Shown here piece by piece: positions 7,168 to 15,925 of a DNA stretch of 64,000 nucleotides. Within the stretch, counting starts at the first letter, position 1, and each line of letters opens with the position of its first letter. The notes under the pieces are model-generated. The model did no database searches, had not been told where the DNA came from, and saw only the letters and a list, made by a program, of their open reading frames with translations. The DNA is from JABDGM01 sp046349975 (lineage in GTDB: Bacteria; Planctomycetota; Planctomycetia; Pirellulales; Lacipirellulaceae), in assembly GCA_046349975.1 (NCBI GenBank), contig JAXMBH010000018.1, positions 31,735-95,734 of the forward strand. Direction: 5' to 3'. The translations under genes and the position numbers were made by a program.

Positions 7168-8664
7168 ATGCGCGTTCAACAGCTGCTCGAACATCACGGC
7201 ATCGCGGTCAATCCATTCGCTGAGGAAGACGCCCAGTCGGATCCCGTTTTCAAGGAACGCTGCCGCGACCTCACGTATCACCCGGCCTGGGACAAGGTCT
7301 ACGGCAACCCCTCCGACCCGGCCACGTCGATCGTCTTCGGCGAAAAGGGCGCCGGCAAAACAGCCATGCGAATGCAGATGGTCGGCCGCATCGCGCTGCA
7401 CAACGCCCAGCCCGGCACCGGCCGGCTGTTCGTCGTCGAGTACGATGACTTCAATCCGTACCTCGACCACTTCGCCGATCGGCTCAGCGCCCGCAAACAA
7501 CGCGACCCGGCCAAGGTGCTCGGTGAGTTCAAACTGTGGGATCACATGGATGCGATCCTCTCGCTCGGCGTCACCAGCCTCGTCGACCGCCTGCTTGGCG
7601 TGCCGCAACCCACCGGGCCCGACGCGAACTACGTGAGCGCCGACCGGCTGCGGTCGCTCGATCGCCACCAAAAGCGCGACCTGCTCGTACTTGTTGCTTG
7701 CTACGACAACTCCACGCGCGAGAACGTCGTCTCCCGCTGGAACCGGCTCCGCCGCAAGCTCGGCTATCAGACGTGGACCTCGTGGTGGGACCGCGTGATC
7801 GGCGTCGCCGTGACTGCCGCCGTCATCGCCACGACGTTGTACTCCGAGCGCTGGGACTGGCTCGTCACACCTTGGCCGTACCTTATCGTGCTGCTCGGCT
7901 GGCTGCCGTTCCTCGCCCGGCTGTGGAAATGGTCCTGGGTCGGCCGGCGGATCGCCCACAACGTGCGCGTGCTCAAGCCGCACATCGGCGCGCTGCGCCG
8001 CTTGCTGATGCGATTCCCGAAGCGCGACATCGATGGCCAGCCACTGCCCGAGACCCAGCGCACCGACGACCGTTTCGAGCTCCTCGCAAAGCTTCAGGGC
8101 GTGCTGAAGTCGCTTGGCAATGAGGGCATCGTCGTGCTGGTCGATCGCGTCGATGAGCCGCACCTCATCACCGGCTCGGTCGATCGCATGCGGGCGTTCG
8201 TCTGGTCGATGCTCGACAACAAGTTCCTCAAACAGCCGGGCCTCGGTCTCAAGCTGCTCCTGCCGCGCGAGCTGGTCGACTTCATGCAACGCGAGGACCG
8301 CGACTTCTACCAACGCGCCCGGCTCGACAAGCAAAATATGGTGCCGTCGCTCGAATGGACCGGGCAAGCCCTGTACGACCTCGCCAACGCCCGCGTGCGG
8401 AGCTGCGGCGTAAACGGCAAACAGCCCACGCTCCGCTCGCTGCTCGACGAATCGATCACCGACGCCCGGCTGATCGACGCCTTCCGCGCCCTCCGGGTGC
8501 CGCGGCACCTATTCAAGTTCCTCTACCGCCTGCTGGTGGCCCACTGCAACGCTCACACCGACGACCGACCCGAGTGGCAGATTTCGAACGAGACGTTCGA
8601 GGCCACGCTCGCTGTCTACAGCCGCGACCAAGACGCCGTCGACCGCGGCCTGCAGGCCGGGTAA
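7168..8664 (+). CDS. P-loop NTPase with two central membrane segments
   Basis: A 498-residue protein. Residues 58-65 are a good Walker A (GEKGAGKT) and residues 321-330 a Walker B-like strand with acidic end (IVVLVDRVDE). Between them, residues about 208-252 form two membrane helices (VIGVAVTAAVIATTLY, YLIVLLGWLPFLARLW). This layout, NTPase halves separated by a membrane hairpin, resembles KAP-type P-loop NTPases, but I cannot prove membership. The N-terminus (MRVQQLLEHHGIAVNPFAEEDAQ) resembles the start of planctomycete NTPases of unknown role. It stands alone after the transposase remnant. The 462-codon antisense frame over it is a GC-codon shadow. Confidence 0.85.
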   Translation: MRVQQLLEHHGIAVNPFAEEDAQSDPVFKERCRDLTYHPAWDKVYGNPSDPATSIVFGEKGAGKTAMRMQMVGRIALHNAQPGTGRLFVVEYDDFNPYLDHFADRLSARKQRDPAKVLGEFKLWDHMDAILSLGVTSLVDRLLGVPQPTGPDANYVSADRLRSLDRHQKRDLLVLVACYDNSTRENVVSRWNRLRRKLGYQTWTSWWDRVIGVAVTAAVIATTLYSERWDWLVTPWPYLIVLLGWLPFLARLWKWSWVGRRIAHNVRVLKPHIGALRRLLMRFPKRDIDGQPLPETQRTDDRFELLAKLQGVLKSLGNEGIVVLVDRVDEPHLITGSVDRMRAFVWSMLDNKFLKQPGLGLKLLLPRELVDFMQREDRDFYQRARLDKQNMVPSLEWTGQALYDLANARVRSCGVNGKQPTLRSLLDESITDARLIDAFRALRVPRHLFKFLYRLLVAHCNAHTDDRPEWQISNETFEATLAVYSRDQDAVDRGLQAG

Positions 8665-8894
8665 ACGTGCTCGTGTGAGTCGCCGCCTTAACCTGTTAAA
8701 TGCTAGCGTCCTGCTGTTTTCGCATTCTGCTGTCGTTACCTATTCGAATGAACAAGCGATCGCGGTTGACCGTTTTGAACGGTTTTGACAGACTCCGCCC
8801 CGCATCGCCGCCGGCACATTGGACGGGGCAAACTGCGCTCACGGCCAATGCACCTCGCGGCACGTTTCTGAAAATTCGATTGGGAGAATCCGCA

Positions 8895-9698
8895 ATGGAT
8901 TGCATCAAGCGATTGGGCATCGTCACGATATGGGGACTGGGAATTCTGGCTGGCTGCAATAAGAGCACCGCGCCAAATGACGCGGCTGTTAGCACGGCGA
9001 GCGGTACGAGCACCGCGAGTACCAGTGCAGAGACGCCGGTCATTGCACAACAGACCGATCCAAACTCGAGCCCCATCGCCAAGGCGACGCACGACTTCTT
9101 GGATGCCGTGCTTAAGGGCGACACCCAGCGGGCAAGCGCCCGGCTCACGCCGCAGGCCATGCAGCGGATTGTACAGAGTGGCAAAGGCTTCTCGCCGCCC
9201 GGCCTCGAGACGGCCACGTTCAAGATCGGCGAGATCCGCACACCGACGCAGGATCAGGCTATCGCACAGTGCCTATTGACGGATTCCGCGGAAGGTCAAT
9301 CGCACAGCGAAGAGATGTGCTGCTTGCTCCGCAAAGTGGAGAACGATTGGCGAGTGTCTGGCATCGCCTACGGCACGGCACCCGATAAGCCATGGACGCT
9401 CTCCGACTTCGAGTCGGGACAAAACATGGCGATTCCGCGACCGGGACAACCGATGGGCGGTATGGCGAACAACGCGGCCGGGGGCAATCAGCAATCGAAC
9501 GGGGCGATGCAGGCCGGCGCGACGACGCCGGCACCAGTCGGAATGCCGCCGGTCGCTGGCCCGACCAACACGCAACAAGTGCCGAACACGGCCGGATTAG
9601 GAATGCCGACAGTGGGCGGACAGAACCAAGCTACGCCAACGAACCAGTATCAATCGCCGTACACGGCGCAGCAGCCGCAAGGCGCCGATCGCCGCTAG
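8895..9698 (+). CDS. Lipoprotein with NTF2-like or DUF4878-like core
   Basis: From ATG 8895 (GGGAG ribosome site 10 bases before) the protein has 267 residues. The N-terminus is a lipoprotein signal with lipobox LAGC, Cys21. A Thr/Ser/Ala-rich linker leads to a folded part (residues about 62-160: AKATHDFLDAVLKGDTQRASARL to WRVSGIAYG), whose pattern suggests a small alpha+beta domain of the NTF2/DUF4878 kind. The C-terminal third is a disordered Gly/Asn/Gln/Pro-rich tail. It would be anchored in a periplasm-facing membrane. Its exact role is unknown. A strong terminator follows at 9745. Confidence 0.85.
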   Translation: MDCIKRLGIVTIWGLGILAGCNKSTAPNDAAVSTASGTSTASTSAETPVIAQQTDPNSSPIAKATHDFLDAVLKGDTQRASARLTPQAMQRIVQSGKGFSPPGLETATFKIGEIRTPTQDQAIAQCLLTDSAEGQSHSEEMCCLLRKVENDWRVSGIAYGTAPDKPWTLSDFESGQNMAIPRPGQPMGGMANNAAGGNQQSNGAMQAGATTPAPVGMPPVAGPTNTQQVPNTAGLGMPTVGGQNQATPTNQYQSPYTAQQPQGADRR

Positions 9699-10301
9699 CT
9701 GCGACGCCGCGCTGGCCCGCTGTGGACACCACGGGAGTTGAAACAACCCAGCCGATTGGCTGGGTTTTTTCGTCGATTCAGAGAAGAACATCCCATGCAA
9801 CGCAGCCTTCCCATTTTACAGATCCCCCACTATTGAGTGTGCCTGTAGTAGTGAATGCCACAATAGTCAGAAATTATTATGCTGCTGGGAGTTATAACGA
9901 TCGCCGGGTGGTCAATGAACGCTCGCAAGCAGGCCGACAGGTTGGTAAAGCGCAAATGCCTATTTATCCAATTCTTCTTTATTTTCCCAGTCGCGAAATT
10001 TTATTTCTCCGGCACGACTTGGGTGGCTTGTGGAACTCAACATCATCGGTTTAGATATTGGGCACCCTACGCCTAGCGTGAACTTTTAACGATCGCGGGT
10101 TCTAGGAGATTTGCGACGATTCGGAGCGTGTCACGCAGCCCCTCGTAGGGGAGCGACACTCGCGGACCGGAGCGGAGGTACAGTCAGTCTCGTTTCGCTT
10201 CGGAGCGTCACGATGGCCGCTTGCATGGTTCGTCGAAACACAACCGTTTTGGAATTCAGGTTGACCGTTCCACTTTTGTCCGACGTATTGGAGGTATTTT
10301 G
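9699..10301. other. Spacer, partly A+T-rich
   Basis: After the terminator at 9745-9770 no gene is supported. Bases 9800-10080 are visibly richer in A+T. The palindrome CCCCTCGTAGGGG lies at 10139-10151. The promoter and leader of the cysteine-rich gene must lie in the last 150 bases. Confidence 0.5.
9745..9770 (+). terminator. Rho-independent terminator
   Basis: A stem AACCCAGCC with GGCTGGGTT, a four-base loop, followed by TTTTT, 46 bases after the lipoprotein stop. Confidence 0.9.
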
Positions 10302-10778
10302 ATGAAGAATGTCATTCGTTTGACGCTCGGGTTGGCCGCGGTGGCTGCGCTCATGGTCGCCATGGAAAGCAATGCCAACGCGTTTGGTCATCACCGCTGC
10401 AGAAAGAGCTGCTGCGAGCAGACCTGCTGTGCACAAGAGAAGTCTTGCTGCGCCGAGCAGAGCTGCTGTGAAGCGCCGAAGTGCGAAACATCTTGCTGTG
10501 CGCAAGAGAAGAGCTGCTGCGCCGAGCAGAGCTGCTGCGAAACCAAGTGCTGCAAGCAGCGTCATCATCGCCGTCACCGCTGCTGCGAGTCGAGCTGCGG
10601 TGGTTGTGAGTCGAGCTGCGGTGGCTGTGAGTCGAGCTGCGGTGGCTGTGAAAGCAGCTGCGGTGGTGGTGAAAGCAGCTGCGGTTGCGGCGGCACGGTA
10701 GTCGAGTCGTCGGCCGCGGCGCCTGCGGCTGCCCCGGCTGCACCGGCCGAAGCCCCAAAGGCTGAAGAGAAGAAGTAA
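10302..10778 (+). CDS. Secreted cysteine-rich repeat protein
   Basis: A 158-residue protein starting at ATG 10302 with GGAGG eleven bases upstream. A signal peptide (MKNVIRLTLGLAAVAALMVA, cleavage after ANA) is followed by a mature part with about 29 cysteines in two repeat types. The first is CCAQEKSCCAEQSCCE, present twice and separated by APKCETS. The second is CESSCGG, four times in a row plus a GESSCGCGG variant. A basic link HHRRHR lies between them. The tail is Ala/Pro/Glu-rich. The layout recalls metallothioneins but with a secretion signal, so metal binding or disulfide cross-linking in the envelope is a fair inference, not shown. A terminator follows at 10888. Confidence 0.85.
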   Translation: MKNVIRLTLGLAAVAALMVAMESNANAFGHHRCRKSCCEQTCCAQEKSCCAEQSCCEAPKCETSCCAQEKSCCAEQSCCETKCCKQRHHRRHRCCESSCGGCESSCGGCESSCGGCESSCGGGESSCGCGGTVVESSAAAPAAAPAAPAEAPKAEEKK

Positions 10779-11115
10779 GGTTTCGCACCTTGCGAGTTTA
10801 CCCGTGGAGTCTGCCGGGCTGGTGTCTTCCATCGATGGACTGCACTAGATACCGGGCATTAGTCCGGCAGACGACACGAACCGTTCTAGCCGGGCCTCTT
10901 GGTTGAGACCCGGCTGGTTTTTTGCGCCGCGGGCGATGAGGCAGACGAGCTGGCGTGGTCGGGAACGCGGACAGGACCATTGCGCTGCTAGCACTGCTGC
11001 GTTTGGTTAGGCGCACTCCGGATCGCGTGGCGATCCGGCTATTACGCGGGTATCGCGATAGTGCGGGTCGGCACTGCTGTCGTCGATTGGGGGCGGGCGT
11101 GCTACAGTGCGCGGC
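10779..11115. other. Spacer before scpA
   Basis: It contains the terminator at 10888-10923 and otherwise no gene or recognised element. Confidence 0.5.
10888..10923 (+). terminator. Rho-independent terminator
   Basis: AGCCGGG pairs with CCCGGCT, with inner CTC/GAG pairs, followed by GGTTTTTT. Confidence 0.85.
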
Positions 11116-11898
11116 ATGAACTTCCGCGTCGATTTGGATCTGTTTCGCGGGCCGCTCGACCTGCTGCTCTATCTCGTGAAGAAGCACGAGCTGGATGTGA
11201 TCGACATTCGCATCGCGGCAGTGACAGAGCAGTATCTCGGGTACATTGCCGTGCTGGAGCAGATCGACGTCGATGCCGTCGGCGATTTCCTCGATATGGC
11301 GAGCCTGCTCATCGAGATGAAGTCGCGGGCCGCGCTGCCGAGTGAAGAGGAGGTCGTCGAGGCGGAACTGGAAGACCCGCGGCAAGAGCTGGTGCGACGA
11401 CTGCTCGAATACAAGCAATATCGCGATGCGGCGAGCATGCTGGAAGAGCGCGGCCGCGAGTGGCGCGAGCGGTTCACACGTTCGGCGAATGACCTGCCCG
11501 ATCGGCGCGTTAAACCTGAAGACCAGCCAATTCAAGAGGTCGAGTTGTGGGACCTAGTGAGCGCATTCGGCCGCGTGCTGAAGGCGAAGAACGCCGTCGT
11601 GGGGCCGGCGAATATTCGCTACGACGACACGCCGATTCACGTGTACATGCAGCGGATCGACGGTCGGTTGCGGCGCGACGGGCGCGTAGCGTTCACGGCC
11701 TTCTTCGAATCCAGCGTACACAAGTCGAAACTCGTGGGCATGTTCCTGGCGGTGCTGGAGTTGGTGCGGCATCAGCATGCCCGGGCCGCACAGCCGGCGC
11801 TGTTCAGCGAGATTTGGCTGGAGCCGGGCGAGAAGCCGCTGCCGACGGTGCTCGCCGCGGTGTCGGACTATGAGCACGGGGCGAAGGTCGAAAGTTGA
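11116..11898 (+). CDS. scpA: Segregation and condensation protein A
   Basis: A 260-residue ScpA kleisin. The N-terminal SMC-binding signature FRGPLDLLLYLVKKHELDVIDI is intact, followed by QYLGYIAVLEQIDVDAVGDFLDMASLLIEMKSR. The C-terminal winged-helix part (VHKSKLVGMFLAVLELVRHQHARA) is also present. With SMC and ScpB it forms the condensin ring that organises and segregates the nucleoid. ATG 11116 begins the conserved FRVDLD start; a GTG three codons upstream (11107) is possible. scpB is not next to it: the following gene is a metallo-hydrolase 150 bases downstream. Confidence 0.95.
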   Translation: MNFRVDLDLFRGPLDLLLYLVKKHELDVIDIRIAAVTEQYLGYIAVLEQIDVDAVGDFLDMASLLIEMKSRAALPSEEEVVEAELEDPRQELVRRLLEYKQYRDAASMLEERGREWRERFTRSANDLPDRRVKPEDQPIQEVELWDLVSAFGRVLKAKNAVVGPANIRYDDTPIHVYMQRIDGRLRRDGRVAFTAFFESSVHKSKLVGMFLAVLELVRHQHARAAQPALFSEIWLEPGEKPLPTVLAAVSDYEHGAKVES

Positions 11899-12048
11899 GA
11901 GTTGGGAGTGTAGTCATCTCGGCTCCGCGAGATGAAGCGAGTCTCGAAGAGCGAGACGGCTACATTGTGCCTCGACCATGTGGGCCGGCACGATCTACAA
12001 TGGCGTCTTTCGCGAACCGTTTGCCGCACCTGGTGTCTCGCCGTTTCG

Positions 12049-12888
12049 ATGATCAACAACCTGCCGGTCAAGACGCTCAAACACGGCGATTTCACGATTG
12101 AGGGCTATTCGCGGGCGGCTGTCCAAACGTACTGGCGGATTCCGGAGCTGAAGCTCGGCTTCGATCTCGGCGCCCAGCCCTGGTCGTTCATGGGCACGGA
12201 GACATGGTTTGTCACGCACGGGCACCTCGACCACATCGTGGCTCTCCCGGTGTACGTGGCGCGGCGGCGGATGATGAAGATGACGCCGCCCGTCATCTAC
12301 ATGCCGACCGAGACGATCGAGCCGATGCAGCGGATTCTGCGGATGTTCACCAAGCTCGACCGCGGGCGATTGCCGTGCGAGCTGCGGCCGGTGGAACCGG
12401 GCGATGAGATCGAGTTGTCGCGGGAGCTGGTCGTCACCGCGGTGCCGACGAAGCACACGGTGCCATCCGTGGGATTCATCGTGTGGGACCGGCGGCGGAA
12501 GCTCAAGCCTGAGTACCAGGAATTAAGCGGCGAGCAGATTCGCGACATTCGGATGGCAGGCACCGAAGTGAGCGCCGAAGTGCGACGGCCGCTCATCGCG
12601 TATGTGGGCGACAGCGCTCCGGCAGGGCTCGACGACAACCCGGCCATGTACGAAGCCAAGGTGCTCATTTGCGAGCTGACGTTCGTGGCGCCTGATCACC
12701 GGCGGGATAAGATCCACAAATTTGGCCATATGCACCTGGATGACCTGGTGGAGAGGCGCGACAAGTTCCAGAACGAGCTGGTGATCGCGGCGCATCTCAG
12801 CACGCGGTATCACTCCAAAACGGTGCGGGCGCTCGTGACGAAGGCGCTGCCTGACATGCTGGATGGGCGCATGCAGTTGTGGATCTGA
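12049..12888 (+). CDS. RNase Z-like metallo-beta-lactamase fold hydrolase
   Basis: A 279-residue protein from ATG 12049. It carries the zinc motif HGHLDH (residues 57-62), AVPTKHTVPSVGFIVWDRRRKLKPEY in the RNase Z-type core, YVGDSAP, ICELTFV, and the C-terminal ligands HMHLDD and AAHLSTRYH. The order matches RNase Z/arylsulfatase-like members, whose two-zinc site cuts phosphodiester or sulfate-ester bonds. It lacks the long exosite arm of true tRNase Z, so tRNA 3' processing is only a possibility. It follows scpA on the same strand. Confidence 0.9.
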   Translation: MINNLPVKTLKHGDFTIEGYSRAAVQTYWRIPELKLGFDLGAQPWSFMGTETWFVTHGHLDHIVALPVYVARRRMMKMTPPVIYMPTETIEPMQRILRMFTKLDRGRLPCELRPVEPGDEIELSRELVVTAVPTKHTVPSVGFIVWDRRRKLKPEYQELSGEQIRDIRMAGTEVSAEVRRPLIAYVGDSAPAGLDDNPAMYEAKVLICELTFVAPDHRRDKIHKFGHMHLDDLVERRDKFQNELVIAAHLSTRYHSKTVRALVTKALPDMLDGRMQLWI

Positions 12889-12960
12889 TAGTGGCGGGCG
12901 TTATATGGTTCGACTCGCCAGAATCTCGGCATTCCTGTGCCATCGCTGTGTTCTTTTTCG

Positions 12961-13087
12961 AGTCCGCAGATGACGCAGATTCGCGCAGATGAAGATCTGT
13001 TGCACAGAAACGTATTGTGGGAGTGCCACGTGCGATTGCCCCACCAACAAATAGTTCTGCGTTTATCTGCGACAACTGCGGACTATA
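12961..13087. repeat. Inverted repeat of TCTGCG units
   Basis: Arms 12961-12992 (AGTCCGCAGATGACGCAGAT at the outer end) and 13056-13087 are inverted copies of one another around a unique centre of about 60 bases. The same unit is at 3204-3236 and 48735-48833. It looks like a small non-coding mobile or amplified element. Confidence 0.7.
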
Positions 13088-13167
13088 TCCCTGCCGCAAG
13101 CGGCGAGCGATCGCCGCGTTGTATCTGAATTTGCAGGAACCCGGTGAGGTCGTTTGGCGCAGCTGAC

Positions 13168-13794
13168 CTACGCTTGGGCGGAGCGCAGGACGTCGCGGAC
13201 CCATTCAGGTGTTTCGGCGACGTATTCTTCGACGTGGCGGCGGCGCGAGAAATAGTAGAGGGCCGTGCCCCCTTGGAACAGGACGCTCAGGCCGATAACC
13301 GCGCCGTAGAAGATGACGACGAACTGTTTATAGAATGCGGCCAGGCCGCCGCTTGAAGCGAACACTGCATCGAGGTCGCCGCCCACCGCTTTGATTTCTT
13401 CAACCGCAGCGCTGGATCCTTGCACGCCGGTGTACATCATCCACAAGCAGTAGACCGTGATCATTGCCAGGAAGCCGACCTGGTTCCAACCGAGGAGCGT
13501 CGGGCCGCTCGGTTCGAAGTTAAGCAGTCGCTTGCGGCCGCGAAATTCGTTGAAGGCCACGAGCGCGATGCCGGCGGTGACCGCGAGGCCGACGAGGCTT
13601 GTCAATGAGAACGGCGTGGAGAGGGCGGCGATGATCGCGGTGGTCCAGCCGTTGAAGGAAGCGACGCGGGCCGTCTTGCGAATCACGCGCGCGCGGTCGC
13701 GCGCTAGCGCGAGCTCGCGGCGATGCTCCGCCGACAGCGGGTTATTGAGCGAGCGTTCATCGAACTTGCCAAAGGGCAGGGCGGCGACGGTCAT
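13168..13794 (-). CDS. Hypothetical membrane protein
   Basis: A 208-residue protein from ATG 13794. The N-terminal 50 residues are charged (AEHRRELALARDRARVIRKT) and cytoplasmic-looking. Hydrophobic segments follow at about residues 58-83, 105-122 and 153-175, with the basic cluster YYFSRRRHVEEY after the last. No family was recognised. The longer in-frame N-terminal extension up to 13986 is Arg/His/Ser-rich and looks non-coding, so the shorter start was preferred. Confidence 0.82.
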   Translation of the reverse strand: MTVAALPFGKFDERSLNNPLSAEHRRELALARDRARVIRKTARVASFNGWTTAIIAALSTPFSLTSLVGLAVTAGIALVAFNEFRGRKRLLNFEPSGPTLLGWNQVGFLAMITVYCLWMMYTGVQGSSAAVEEIKAVGGDLDAVFASSGGLAAFYKQFVVIFYGAVIGLSVLFQGGTALYYFSRRRHVEEYVAETPEWVRDVLRSAQA

Positions 13795-14154
13795 GGGAAT
13801 TGTCCGGTTTGCAGCGTGCGCGGAGTGGCAACTCTTAAATCGTAGGTCACGATTATACGCGGGTAAACGCGCAGCGGATGCTACAAAACGCGCATGGCAA
13901 GGATCCGATCGTGGGCCTTGCCCGGGGGTCGCGGAAGCAAGGAAATCCCGGCGATGTGTACGGCTTTTATCGGCATAATCGCCCAAGATCGTGGGATCTC
14001 AGCGGTTACGTTTGCCCAGGCCGCACGAGCCGAAATCGGCCAGCGTTTTTCTATCGTTTTTTGGCGGCCAGCTGGTTTCATTGCCGCATGGCAATTGTTA
14101 GCGTGAATGATTGCGTGGCAGCAATGTGACCTTCGACTCGCCTAACAACTGCGT
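13795..14154. other. Spacer between divergent genes
   Basis: No gene seen. It separates the membrane gene (minus strand) from trhA (plus strand) and should hold both promoters. Confidence 0.4.
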
Positions 14155-14841
14155 ATGAGTGTTGTTCCCCACAACTTCGAAGAGCTGCAGCAGCACCCAG
14201 TGTGGCAACGCACAGAGACTGACGAACTCATCAACACGGTGACGCACGGCCTCGGGTTTTTGCTGGCTCTGTGCGGCGGGCTCGTGATGCTGTGGAGCGT
14301 ATTGCGGCACGGCGATGCATGGCGCGTGGCCGGCTGCGGCATCTTTGCGGCAAGTCTGGTCGCGGTGTACGCGGCCTCGACCCTTTCGCACAGCGTGACG
14401 AGCGTGCGGTGGAAGTGCTTCTTCCGGCAACTCGACCAGGGTTGCATCTACTTTCTCATCGTGGCGACGTACACGCCGTTTGGCTTGGCGTATTGGCGCA
14501 CGGGCGCCGGGTGGGCGCTGTTGGCTGGCCTGTGGGCGACGGCATTCCTGGGGTTCTTTTCGAAGGTGGTGCTCGCGCATCGCGTACACAACATTTCGAT
14601 GTGGACGTACATCGCGCTCGGTTGGTTGCCGTGGATCGCCGCCCCGGTGCTGCGGCAAACGGTGCCGGTCGACAGCACGTGGCTGATGGTCAGCGGCGGC
14701 GTGTGTTACCTGCTCGGCACGTTCTTTTTGTTCTACGACGCGCGCGTGCGGCACTTCCACGCGATTTGGCATGTGCTCGTGATTGCCGGCAGCGTGTGCC
14801 ACTTCCTCGGCATCATGCATTCGGTGGCGTGGGCGCGGTGA
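14155..14841 (+). CDS. trhA: TrhA/hemolysin III family (PAQR) membrane protein
   Basis: A 228-residue protein with seven hydrophobic helices. The PAQR signature residues are present: TDELINTVTHGLGF, the Ser-His pair in YAASTLSHS, the Asp-Gln in RQLDQGCIYFLIVATYTPF, and the two C-terminal His in HFHAIWHVLVIAGSVCHF. These residues form a metal site in PAQR proteins. The bacterial members, once called hemolysin III, are linked to membrane energetics and fatty-acid balance rather than true haemolysis. Length and motif order are normal. The stop codon TGA is the first unit of a GAGGAGC tandem repeat. Confidence 0.93.
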   Translation: MSVVPHNFEELQQHPVWQRTETDELINTVTHGLGFLLALCGGLVMLWSVLRHGDAWRVAGCGIFAASLVAVYAASTLSHSVTSVRWKCFFRQLDQGCIYFLIVATYTPFGLAYWRTGAGWALLAGLWATAFLGFFSKVVLAHRVHNISMWTYIALGWLPWIAAPVLRQTVPVDSTWLMVSGGVCYLLGTFFLFYDARVRHFHAIWHVLVIAGSVCHFLGIMHSVAWAR

Positions 14842-14934
14842 GGAGCGAGGAGCGAGGAGCGAGGAGCGAGGAGCGAGGAGCGAGGAACGAGGAGCGGGGA
14901 ACGAGGAACGAGGAGCGGGGAACTAGGAGCGAGA
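14839..14934. repeat. Heptanucleotide tandem array (GAGGAGC and variants)
   Basis: A run of GAGGAGC, GAGGAAC and GAGCGGGGAAC units from the trhA stop codon to 14934. The first five units are identical; later ones drift. A microsatellite of this type is prone to slippage. Confidence 0.85.
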
Positions 14935-15169
14935 ATTTGGAGGCGCAATGCGGCGGAAGTTCGTAGCCAGGGGTGTGAACCCCTGGGGTATACGAAGAGA
15001 TACATGCAATATCGGCGCGGATTCCCAGCGGCTTCTGCCACTGGCTATTTACTGCCGGCCCGTTGGGCCTGGGTCACGGAAAGTAGCACGCGCGACAGAT
15101 GACTGAAGTCATTGTCGTGAATTGGCCACGCCCTTACAGGGCGTCCACCTGGCGCTTCAGACGTGCTCA
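14842..15169. other. Spacer with repeats
   Basis: After the heptamer array, bases 14962-14986 hold the palindrome AGCCAGGGG-TGTGAA-CCCCTGG, and 15131-15150 a small GCCC/GGGC hairpin. No gene supported. Confidence 0.5.
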
Positions 15170-15592
15170 TTACTTCCGGCTGAAGCGGTTGCGCCAGAGT
15201 TTGTCTTTGAGCCCGAGGATGCCGGAGGTTGTCATGATCCAGGCGCCGGCCAGCGTGCCGGCGAGTGGGAACGGGATGCCGACGAGAAAACCGGCGAGCA
15301 GACTTTTCGCCAGCGCGGCGGCTTTGGTATCGAGGCCAAATTTGCGTTGGAGGTGGTACGTGCCGAGGCTGCCGGCCAGGAAACCTACGACCGACGTAAA
15401 CGGAATCGCGAGGCCGAGCGTGGCGGCTTCCTCCGAGAAGAACAGCCAGTCCAGGCCCATGATCAAGAGCCCGGTGGCGGGCAGCATGAACCGCTTCGGC
15501 AACGGGTCAGTGAGCCAATCGAGCCAGCCATTGAGGCCGACAGGTTCCTGCGACAGCGGCGGAAGGAGTTCTTGCTTTGAATGCGTGGTCAT
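15170..15592 (-). CDS. Small hypothetical membrane protein
   Basis: About 140 residues from ATG 15592 (a start at 15613 is also possible). A polar N-terminus of about 35 residues is followed by three or four hydrophobic stretches (RFMLPATGLLIMGLDWLFF, LAIPFTSVVGFLAGSLG, SLLAGFLVGIPFPLAGTLAG), and a basic end (KDKLWRNRFSRK). The glycine-rich GIPFPLAGTLAGAW segment suggests a packed helical hairpin. No family recognised, no functional neighbour. Confidence 0.8.
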   Translation of the reverse strand: MTTHSKQELLPPLSQEPVGLNGWLDWLTDPLPKRFMLPATGLLIMGLDWLFFSEEAATLGLAIPFTSVVGFLAGSLGTYHLQRKFGLDTKAAALAKSLLAGFLVGIPFPLAGTLAGAWIMTTSGILGLKDKLWRNRFSRK

Positions 15593-15809
15593 GGCCCCTC
15601 TTGCTCCGTTCAAATGCGAGTGATGCGGCGGCGTTGAGGCACCGCGACATCATGCGGTTATTGTTCCCTAATGGCTAGTGCCATTACGCGAATTGTAGGC
15701 AGTGAGTTCATGCAGGGAAGAACGGAATTTGGAGCTGGTAAAGATGACTTGCGGACGTACTACGCAATTGCGTCGCGGCCGAACGGGCTGGGCTTTGGAG
15801 CATGCGCAA

Positions 15810-15843
<34 letters not shown>

Positions 15844-15925
15844 GAACTTTGATTGCACGCTGACCCGCCGGGACTCGTGCCATGGCACTCTCGACCTCAT
15901 TCGTCCGAAAGGCCTGTGAAAAAGT

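Noticed and set aside
7120..8508. 462-codon minus-strand reading frame opposite the P-loop NTPase
   Set aside because: The product is Arg/Val/Ala/Glu-rich with no motifs, while the plus-strand frame has Walker motifs and membrane helices. GC-rich third positions create such shadows.
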